Origin: an uncultured Pseudomonadota bacterium
GTDB lineage: Bacteria > Pseudomonadota > Gammaproteobacteria > Burkholderiales > Burkholderiaceae_C
Reading direction: 5' to 3'
DNA: 6,819 nt
Assembly (NCBI GenBank): GCA_900320815.1
Contig: ONTY01000072.1
Span: 1 to 6,819 of the forward strand
This document shows positions 1 through 4,585 of this stretch, piece after piece. A model generated the notes under the pieces. The model worked only from the letters and a program-made list of their open reading frames with translations. It ran no database searches and was not told the origin of the DNA. The translations under genes and the position numbers were made by a program. Position 1 is the stretch's first letter. Each line of letters begins with the position of its first letter.

Positions 1-662
1 CGCCCGGCCTGTGGCGCTGTGTTTTCGGCGCTGGGTGTGGTTTTTGCCACTGCTGCTGGGGTTTTTTCAGCTGTATTCAGCCACGTCGCTGGCAGCAAGA
101 AATAGGCCAGCGCCACGACGGCGGCGGCAGTGCCAGCAATTGTGGCCAGCACCGGAGCAATGCGGCGGCGTGCTCTGGGGGGCTGCTGTGGTTGCGGGAC
201 CGGGGACTGTTGTGGCGGCTGCGGCTGCGGTGGTGGCGCCGTTTGTGCGGGGGGCTGGGGTGGTTGGGGCGCGGGGGGCTGTGCTGCGGGACCGAGGATG
301 GTGGGCACATCCAGCGGCACGTCTTCCACGCTGGCGTCGCCCAGGGCAAGGCCACGGGTGACGAAATACCACACGCGCACGCCTTGGTGCACGGCGTGCG
401 CGTCCAGCAGCAAAGACGCTGCGCTGCGCTGTGCCAGTGCGGCCAACTCGGCGTCGCTGCACGCGCGCTGCGTGGCCAGGTGCTGGGGCACGCCCGCTTC
501 CAGCAGGCGCACCAGCACGTGGCGTTCGTTGTATTGCCGCTCGCCTGGCTGGGCAGGCAAAAAATCGCTCAAAAATGCGGCGGCGCGCTGTGTGTTATGC
601 AAAAACTCGGCGCCCATTGCGCGCTTGGTTTGCAGCAATGCAGTGATTGTGTGTGCATTCAT
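1..662 (-). CDS. Membrane-anchored paralogue of the ankyrin protein (3' end off window)
   Basis: I do not recognise a named family. The frame reads from the ATG at 660-662 through 220 codons to the left edge with no stop, so the C-terminus is missing. Residues 1-104 match residues 1-104 of the neighbouring ankyrin protein at roughly 60% identity by eye without gaps; shared blocks include RAMGAEFL, DFLPA.PGER and VLVRLLE.GVPQ. A DVPTILG segment follows near residue 120, then a Pro/Gln-rich linker (about 127-162), a basic cluster RARRR (163-167) and one hydrophobic helix (about 168-191). By the positive-inside rule the N-domain is cytoplasmic and the missing C-terminal part periplasmic. An AGGA lies 12 nt before the ATG, slightly far. 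It starts 18 nt after the ankyrin gene stop, which suggests cotranscription. What the exported part does cannot be seen here. Confidence 0.85.
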   Translation of the reverse strand, partial: MNAHTITALLQTKRAMGAEFLHNTQRAAAFLSDFLPAQPGERQYNERHVLVRLLEAGVPQHLATQRACSDAELAALAQRSAASLLLDAHAVHQGVRVWYFVTRGLALGDASVEDVPLDVPTILGPAAQPPAPQPPQPPAQTAPPPQPQPPQQSPVPQPQQPPRARRRIAPVLATIAGTAAAVVALAYFLLPATWLNTAEKTPAAVAKTTPSAENTAPQAG

Positions 663-680
663 ATTATTTATTTTTCCTGA

Positions 681-2429
681 TTATTGCTGGGCGCCAGCGT
701 CTTGCAGCAGGCGAACGATGTCGCTGTGGCCCCGGCTTTGAGCCAGTTGCAATGCGCTCTCGCCTGTGTCAGTTTTGGCGTTGGCGTCTGTGTTGGCAGC
801 GAGCAGGAGGCGAACGATTTCTGTGTGGCCGTTTCTGGCAGCGGGCATGAGCGCGGTATATCCGTCGGGCGTTTTGGCGCTGGCATCAGCGCCGGCGGCA
901 AGCAGGGTTTTGGCAATGTCTGTGTGGCCGTAGACGGCGGAAAATACCAGCGCCTGGATGCCTTTGGCGTCGGCAGTGTGGATATTGGCGCCGGCGCCAA
1001 GCAACAGTTGCACAATTTCGCTGTGCCCGCCGATGGTGGCGCGGATGAGCGCCGTGTGCCCTTCTATATCAGCGATTTCGGTATTGGCGCCGGCGGCAAG
1101 CAGGAGCCGGGCAATATCGGTGTGGCCGGCGGTGGCGGCGTGCATCAGTGCTGTAGCGCCCCGGTTGCCCCTGGTATTAATGATTTTTTTGGCATTTTCC
1201 CCGGTTTTGAGCAAGCACGCCACATTCTCGGTGTCGCCGGCGATGGTGGAGTAAATAAGTGGCGTGGCGGCACCGCCGCCAACCGCCATTGAGCACGAGA
1301 GCGAGTTTTGGGGCGCCGCCAGGGTGACGGTGGGCGCTGTGGCGCTTGGCTGGCGGCTGGCTGTGGCGGGCTGCGTTGTGGCTGGCGGCTGGCGACTGGG
1401 CAGCAGGTAGGCGGCAGCCACCACCAAAGCCACAGCAGCAGCGGCAATGGCCAGCTTGGGAAGACGGCGCTTTGGGGGCCGCTGCGGCGGTTGTGACTGC
1501 GGCTGCGGCGGTTGGGAAGGTGGTGGCGGTGCCGCTGGCGCCGGTTGCGGCGGCTGCGGCGCTGGTGGTGCAGACAGCGACGGCGGTGTTTGCGGCGCTG
1601 TGCCGAGAATGGCTTGAATATCAATGGCGTCTGTGGCATTTGCCCGCACGACAAACTGCCAAACGCGCACAGCCTGGTGCGCAGCGCGTTCATCCAAAAA
1701 CAAAGCGGCTGCCCATTTGGCAGCCAGCGCCGCATATTCTGCTTCGCTGGACAAAGGGTGTTCCTTCAATTGTCCTGGCACGTCAGCGGCCAGCAAAGCC
1801 TGCAACACGTGGCGCGCGCCGTAGTGGTGCTCGCCGGGGGAGGCGGGCAAATAATCTGTGAGAAGCTGCGCCCAGCGGCGGGCATCGCTTAAAATGACGG
1901 CGTCAACATCAATATCAGCCGAAACTCCACTCCTGGCCGCACGCACGCGTTTTTTTTCGGCAACTTCATCGCACAGTACGCGTTTGACACGCAGCAGCGC
2001 GGCGACGACTTTTTCATCCATGCGCGGCTGTGGCGGCTGCGGCTGTGATGGCGCTGCGTGCGCCGCTGTGCCAAGAATGCTGGCAATATCAATGGATTGG
2101 AGTGAGGTATTTTCGCCAGCGTGGGCGACAAAATGCCAGATACGCAGCGCCTGGTGCACTGCCTGCTCATTCATATACAGGGCTGCGGCCCACTGGCGTG
2201 CCAGCGCGGCAAACTCTGCATCGCTGGGGCTGGAATGTGCCGCCAATTGCTGCGGCACGCCCATTTCCAGCAGCCGCACCAGCACTTGACACTCACCGTA
2301 ATGCCGCTCGCCGGGGTGCGCGGGCAGAAAATCTTTCAAAAAAGCCGCGACGCGCTGCGTGTTTTTTAAAAACTCGGCGCCCATTGCGCGCCTGGTATGC
2401 AGCAGTGCGGTGACTGTTTTTTCATCCAT
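681..2429 (-). CDS. Single-pass membrane protein with duplicated N-terminal domain and periplasmic ankyrin repeats
   Basis: The protein has 582 residues. Domain copy 1 spans 1-120. Copy 2 spans 137-276 and restarts with MDEK, with about 23 extra residues near 154-176. Both copies end in an ILGTA motif. A long Pro/Gln/Ala linker (about 278-320) is followed by basic KRR (320-322) and one transmembrane helix (about 325-343). A Thr/Pro/Ser-rich spacer leads to about six ankyrin repeats (389-582) with TALMHAA..GH..I..LLL.AGAN style units. The topology is N-in/C-out, so the ankyrin domain should lie in the periplasm and probably binds a protein partner there. C379 and C405 flank the start of repeat 1 and could form a disulfide. 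AAGGAA lies about 10 nt before the ATG, supporting this start. The N-terminal domain is not recognised; its A.HQA.R.W.F ending vaguely recalls small helical modules in bacterial multidomain proteins. The ankyrin call is secure, the function unknown. Confidence 0.93.
   Translation of the reverse strand: MDEKTVTALLHTRRAMGAEFLKNTQRVAAFLKDFLPAHPGERHYGECQVLVRLLEMGVPQQLAAHSSPSDAEFAALARQWAAALYMNEQAVHQALRIWHFVAHAGENTSLQSIDIASILGTAAHAAPSQPQPPQPRMDEKVVAALLRVKRVLCDEVAEKKRVRAARSGVSADIDVDAVILSDARRWAQLLTDYLPASPGEHHYGARHVLQALLAADVPGQLKEHPLSSEAEYAALAAKWAAALFLDERAAHQAVRVWQFVVRANATDAIDIQAILGTAPQTPPSLSAPPAPQPPQPAPAAPPPPSQPPQPQSQPPQRPPKRRLPKLAIAAAAVALVVAAAYLLPSRQPPATTQPATASRQPSATAPTVTLAAPQNSLSCSMAVGGGAATPLIYSTIAGDTENVACLLKTGENAKKIINTRGNRGATALMHAATAGHTDIARLLLAAGANTEIADIEGHTALIRATIGGHSEIVQLLLGAGANIHTADAKGIQALVFSAVYGHTDIAKTLLAAGADASAKTPDGYTALMPAARNGHTEIVRLLLAANTDANAKTDTGESALQLAQSRGHSDIVRLLQDAGAQQ
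1602..2021 (-). repeat. N-terminal domain copy 2 (protein-level repeat)
   Basis: This encodes residues 137-276 of the ankyrin protein. It begins with MDEKVVAALL, parallel to MDEKTVTALL at the true N-terminus, as if a whole gene start had been fused in frame. It carries an insertion of about 23 residues relative to the other copies. No Shine-Dalgarno precedes the internal ATG at 2019-2021, so a separate internal start is unlikely. Confidence 0.8.
2022..2429 (-). repeat. N-terminal domain copy 1 (protein-level repeat) plus short linker
   Basis: This encodes residues 1-136 of the ankyrin protein: the first copy of the repeated domain plus a QPQPPQPR linker. A second copy lies at 1602-2021 and a third begins the downstream gene (about 300-662). 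The three copies share a motif of the form D-[FY]-L-P..PGE..Y followed by VL..LL...VP, AE..ALA and a HQ..R.W.F ending. Confidence 0.8.
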
Positions 2430-2548
2430 TGCTCAATTTTCCTTTTGGCAGGCAAAAATGCAGCCCACATATTTTTTCGCCCGCCAGAATGGCACGGCGC
2501 ATCCCTCTACTGTAGCTGCTGCGTGTAGGGGAATGCGAAAATCACGCC
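2430..2548. promoter_or_regulatory. Divergent intergenic region between the ankyrin gene and murU
   Basis: These 119 nt separate two genes that start in opposite directions, so promoters for both should lie here. An AT-rich patch at about 2468-2477, reading AAAAAATATG on the minus strand, is a possible -10 region for the ankyrin operon, but I see no good -35 partner. For murU the nearest purine-rich stretch, AGGGGA at 2527-2532, is about 16 nt from its ATG, too far for a standard Shine-Dalgarno. I place no promoter firmly. Confidence 0.4.
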
Positions 2549-3325
2549 ATGATGCTTTCACCAAATACCCCTACGCTGCGCGCCCTGGTGCTGGCCGCCG
2601 GGCGCGGCGCGCGGATGCGCCCGCTCACGGACTCTTGTCCCAAACCGCTGCTGCACGTGCATGGGCAGCCGCTGGCGCAGTGGTGGGTGCAGGCGTTGCG
2701 CGCGGCGGGCGTGCAGCACATCGTGCTGAATACAGGTTGGCTGGGGCATATGGTGGAGGAGTATTTCAGCGCGCTGCCGCAGCCGCCGGGCGCCGCGTCC
2801 ATCAGTTTTTCCAGTGAGGTGCGCGACTTTGGGCACGCACTGGAGACAGCGGGCGGCGTGGCGCGCGCGCTGCCGCTGCTGGCGGCGGATGCAGAGGGTA
2901 TTTTTTGGGTGGTGGCGGGCGATGTGTTTGCGCCCGGCTTTCCGCTGCATGGTGCAGCGGAGCGTTTTGCCGCTGGCGATGATTTGGCGCACCTGTGGCT
3001 GGTGCCGAATCCGCCGCACAAGGCACGCGGTGATTTCGCCATCGCCGCTGCTGGGCGCGCGGCGTTGAGCGATACGCCAGAGGCGCTCTATACGTTCAGC
3101 GGTATTGCGCTTTATCGGCGTGCGCTGTTTGAGGCGCCGTGGTGCACCATTGCGCCCGGCAATCCACATGGAGAGCAGGCGCCGCTGGCGCCGCTGTTGC
3201 GCCGCGCCATCGCCGCCGGGCGAGTGGGAGCGACGCTGTACGCGGGCGCATGGAGCGATGTGGGCACACCAGAGCGGCTGGCGGCAGTGAGGGCAGCGGC
3301 GCCGCCAGATTGTTTCATTCAATAG
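2549..3325 (+). CDS. murU: MurU-like N-acetylmuramate alpha-1-phosphate uridylyltransferase
   Basis: A nucleotidyltransferase of 258 residues. MurU enzymes convert MurNAc alpha-1-phosphate and UTP to UDP-MurNAc in the cytoplasm, in a peptidoglycan recycling route that bypasses de novo synthesis and MurA. The N-terminus has the sugar-nucleotidyltransferase signature LVLAAGRGARMRPLTD (13-28) followed by PKPLL (31-35). An AGG segment at 101-103, VVAGDVF at 121-127 (D125 as likely metal ligand), LVPNP at 151-155, YTFSGIALY at 181-189 and WSDVGTPERL at 235-244 (D237 as second metal ligand) match the MurU pattern. The length is slightly above the usual ~220-230. Two adjacent ATGs (2549, 2552) are possible starts. 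The kinase partner gene amgK, often next to murU, is not adjacent here. Other sugar-1-phosphate nucleotidyltransferases are the alternative; LAPLLR with WSDVGTPERL favours MurU. Confidence 0.85.
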   Translation: MMLSPNTPTLRALVLAAGRGARMRPLTDSCPKPLLHVHGQPLAQWWVQALRAAGVQHIVLNTGWLGHMVEEYFSALPQPPGAASISFSSEVRDFGHALETAGGVARALPLLAADAEGIFWVVAGDVFAPGFPLHGAAERFAAGDDLAHLWLVPNPPHKARGDFAIAAAGRAALSDTPEALYTFSGIALYRRALFEAPWCTIAPGNPHGEQAPLAPLLRRAIAAGRVGATLYAGAWSDVGTPERLAAVRAAAPPDCFIQ

Positions 3326-3400
3326 GGTATCGCTTGAATGCCCGCAATAATTAACGGCAACAGATCTATTGAATATGGAGTATATGGAACAGCAGACAGA

Positions 3401-3426
3401 AAAGCCGCCCGAAGGCGGCTTTTTTT
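3401..3426. terminator. Bidirectional intrinsic terminator with UUCG loop on minus strand
   Basis: A perfect 9-bp stem, AAAGCCGCC (3401-3409) with GGCGGCTTT (3414-3422), encloses a 4-nt loop CGAA on the plus strand and TTCG on the minus strand. The plus strand continues in a run of seven Ts (3420-3426), ending the murU transcript 76 nt after its stop. The minus strand ends in four Ts then CTGT and carries the very stable C(UUCG)G tetraloop; it lies about 20 nt beyond the stop of the small gene at 3446. It therefore serves two convergent genes. Confidence 0.9.
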
Positions 3427-3445
3427 ATGGGCAGGGCGGTGCGGC

Positions 3446-3631
3446 TTAGGCGCTGGCGCCTTTGCCGCCGTCCATGCCGTCGATGAAGTTGGCAAGCGCG
3501 CTGCATTTGGCGCGGAAGCTGGCATACATGTCGCGGAATACGCCGCAAAACGTGGTGTGCCAGCCAGCATCCTGTGCAGCGGCGGGGGCTTGTTCGGTGG
3601 GTGTTTGTTTTTTGTCAGTGGCTTCGCTCAT
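3446..3631 (-). CDS. Small 61-residue protein of unknown function
   Basis: I do not recognise the family. The gene looks real: AAGGAG lies 6 nt before the ATG, and an intrinsic terminator follows about 20 nt after the TAA. Residues 1-22 are polar and Ala/Pro/Gln/Thr-rich and probably disordered. Residues 23-52 are mixed aromatic and hydrophobic (W24, F28, F32, Y36, F39, F49) with charged residues, consistent with one amphipathic helix. Two cysteines (C29, C43) could pair or bind a ligand. The tail is short and Gly-rich. There is no signal peptide or transmembrane segment. It is probably monocistronic, since nothing on the same strand lies close upstream, and the signals suggest good expression. 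Confidence 0.75.
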   Translation of the reverse strand: MSEATDKKQTPTEQAPAAAQDAGWHTTFCGVFRDMYASFRAKCSALANFIDGMDGGKGASA

Positions 3632-3637
3632 CGTGTA

Positions 3638-3663
3638 CTCCTTGGGCGCGCGGGCAAGCGCGC
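3638..3663 (-). promoter_or_regulatory. Ribosome binding site with upstream GC-rich hairpin of the small gene
   Basis: On the minus strand a hairpin of GCGCGC (3663-3658), loop TTGCCC and GCGCGC (3651-3646) sits 2 nt before the Shine-Dalgarno AAGGAG (3643-3638), which is 6 nt from the ATG. The hairpin does not cover the Shine-Dalgarno. It could stabilise the 5' end of the message or tune ribosome access. The pairing is seen in the sequence; the role is inferred. Confidence 0.5.
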
Positions 3664-3774
3664 GGATGAAAAAGCGGCAAGCATAGCGCGGCGCAACCGC
3701 TCTACCGGGCGCACAAGGGGCGGCGGCGGCTGCATTTCATTTCAAGTCAAGCGATTGCGTTGCTGCTGCGCCCG

Positions 3775-3799
3775 GCGCGTTTGTTGCGCGCTCTTTTTT
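3775..3799 (+). terminator. Weak candidate intrinsic terminator in the spacer
   Basis: GCGCG (3775-3779) can pair with CGCGC (3787-3791) across a 7-nt loop, followed by TC and six Ts (3794-3799). No plus-strand gene precedes it, because the upstream gene at 3446-3631 is on the minus strand. Either an unseen short plus-strand transcript ends here, or the pattern is chance in GC-rich DNA. Confidence 0.22.
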
Positions 3800-3871
3800 G
3801 TGCGCCTGGCTCTTTTTTTCGGCCAAATCCTGGAATATGAATAGACCGTGCCCCATTGGGAAACTGCGTCT

Positions 3872-4001
3872 GGCAGCGCACGCCATGGGCAATGGTTTGG
3901 CAGCCGCCTCAAAACTGCGGGAGAGCGCGGGGATGCCGCCCTCCAAACACACCGCAGCCCGCAGGCCAGGCGCCCTTGCCCATGCGATGCGCCTCATTGC
4001 C
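3872..4001. repeat. Long irregular inverted repeat, possible structured RNA
   Basis: The core is CATGGGCAA (3884-3892) with TTGCCCATG (3976-3984), a perfect 9-bp pair. Moving outward it continues as GCGCA (3876-3880) with TGCGC (3988-3992) across a 3x3 internal loop, then GGCA (3872-3875) with TGCC (3998-4001) across a 5-nt bulge. Inside, GTTTGG (3895-3900) pairs with CCAAAC (3943-3948), leaving a one-sided bulge of about 27 nt. A rod-like RNA with an asymmetric central bubble would be 6S-like in outline, but the strand is undetermined and I cannot confirm the family. Confidence 0.35.
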
Positions 4002-4041
4002 GCTGGCCGCTGGCGTAACTTTTGCCGCATTTGTGGCCTTT

Positions 4042-4077
4042 GCACACCGCTGGCGGCGCAGGCGGTGTGCGCCTGCG
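4042..4077. repeat. Two overlapping, mutually exclusive inverted repeats
   Basis: GCACACCGC (4042-4050) pairs perfectly with GCGGTGTGC (4062-4070), 9 bp with an 11-nt loop. CGCAGGCG (4057-4064) pairs perfectly with CGCCTGCG (4070-4077), 8 bp with a 5-nt loop. The two share 4062-4064 and 4070, so they cannot both form fully. They lie about 70-100 nt upstream of the lipoprotein start. Neither is directly followed by a T-tract. Confidence 0.6.
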
Positions 4078-4130
4078 GCGGCGCTGGTGCGTTGATTGGC
4101 TTCTCGCCTTCCCACGTTTTTTTTACATAT

Positions 4131-4136
4131 AAGGAG
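4131..4136 (+). promoter_or_regulatory. Shine-Dalgarno of the lipoprotein gene
   Basis: AAGGAG lies 8 nt before the ATG at 4145 and fixes that start. It follows a T8 run at 4117-4124 and an ACATAT stretch. Confidence 0.85.
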
Positions 4137-4144
4137 TGTAGGCC

Positions 4145-4522
4145 ATGCGGCTTGAATATTTTGCGGCGTGTGCGGCCACAGCGGCGCTGTTGGCAGGGTG
4201 TGCTCATTCGGGCGCAAATTACGCGCCAATGGTGGATATGCGCCCCGGCCAGGAACAAAGTTATGCAAAAGATTTGGCTGAATGCCAAAACTATGCGCGT
4301 CAAACACCGGGTGCCGGCAGCCATGCGGCAGGCGGTGCAGTCGGAGGCGCCCTTCTTGGTGCAGTCATCGGTTCGGTCACGCGCACGCGCGCCTACCGCA
4401 CCGATATGGCGACGGTGGGTGCCATTACGGGCGGTTTGTCTGGGGCGGGCAGCGGGGCAAACTCCCAACAAAACATTGTGCGCCGCTGCATGGTGGGGCG
4501 CGGATACAATGTGCTCAATTAA
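4145..4522 (+). CDS. Glycine-zipper lipoprotein
   Basis: A protein of 125 residues with a lipoprotein signal peptide: hydrophobic residues 5-17 end in the lipobox L16-A17-G18-C19, so mature lipidation should be on C19. The residue after it is Ala, not Asp, which favours the outer membrane. The mature part has a YAKDLAECQNYA stretch (40-51), two Gly/Ala-rich segments (61-78, GGAVGGALLGAVIG; and 92-104, GAITGGLSGAGSG) that form a glycine-zipper hairpin able to pack in or on membranes, and a C-terminal RRCMVGRGYNVLN (113-125). The pairing of C47 with the late C115 and the GRGY-VLN ending are typical of small proteobacterial glycine-zipper family proteins; a disulfide between them is plausible. 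The n-region is odd in carrying Glu4. A terminator follows, so it is likely monocistronic. A role in envelope integrity is inferred only from family resemblance. Confidence 0.9.
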   Translation: MRLEYFAACAATAALLAGCAHSGANYAPMVDMRPGQEQSYAKDLAECQNYARQTPGAGSHAAGGAVGGALLGAVIGSVTRTRAYRTDMATVGAITGGLSGAGSGANSQQNIVRRCMVGRGYNVLN

Positions 4523-4550
4523 TGCTTCCAGATTCTTGAATGATGAACAG

Positions 4551-4582
4551 AGCGTCGCTTGTGCGGCGCTTTTTTATTTTTT
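4551..4582 (+). terminator. Intrinsic terminator after the lipoprotein gene, abutting the rep start
   Basis: AGCGTCGC (4551-4558) pairs with GCGGCGCT (4563-4570), 8 bp including one G-U, with a TTGT loop, followed by T6-A-T6 (4570-4582). It lies 28 nt after the lipoprotein stop. Its T-tract ends 3 nt before the rep ATG, so it may also influence rep expression. Confidence 0.88.
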
Positions 4583-4585
4583 GCC

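Larger units (their letters stand above)
3664..4130. other. Long divergent spacer without a convincing gene; structured, possibly containing an RNA
   Basis: I see no coding frame here with a credible start and family-like sequence. It contains, in plus orientation: a GCGCG/CGCGC hairpin followed by T6 (3775-3799); a second T7 run near 3813-3819; an AT-rich patch (3833-3842) that could be a -10 element; a long irregular inverted repeat (3872-4001); two overlapping short hairpins (4042-4077); and a T8 run (4117-4124) just before the lipoprotein ribosome binding site. Promoters for the small gene (-) and the lipoprotein (+) should lie within it, but no clear -35/-10 pair stands out. I compared it by memory with tmRNA, SRP RNA and RNase P RNA and saw no signature. 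A 6S-like or leader RNA remains possible. Confidence 0.4.

Noticed and set aside
885..1105. Short DNA repeats resembling a repeat array (recurring GGCGCCGGCG-type strings)
   Set aside because: They are spaced about 99 nt apart, matching the 33-residue ankyrin unit and encoding its LLLAAGAN segment, so they are coding repeats, not CRISPR or uptake sequences.
684..1292. 202-codon plus-strand frame antisense to the ankyrin repeats
   Set aside because: Its repetitive Gly/Val-rich sequence is the mirror of the periodic ankyrin codons, with no ribosome binding site.
3742..3750. TTGACT on the minus strand as a -35 box for the small gene
   Set aside because: At 16-18 nt downstream the sequence is GCCGCC-like, with no plausible -10 element.
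4117..4124. T8 tract as a phase-variable promoter element
   Set aside because: It lies only 6 nt before the Shine-Dalgarno and I see no -35/-10 pair whose spacing it would change.
3737..4471. 244-codon minus-strand open frame across the spacer and the lipoprotein gene
   Set aside because: It runs antisense through the well-supported lipoprotein gene, has no ribosome binding site, and its sequence is Arg/Ala/Pro-rich without any domain. It is a GC-rich shadow frame.
4559..4585. Upstream TTG start giving rep nine extra residues
   Set aside because: The TTG is the loop of the terminator hairpin and the extra residues encode the stem and T-tract; homology to E. coli Rep begins right after the ATG at 4586.
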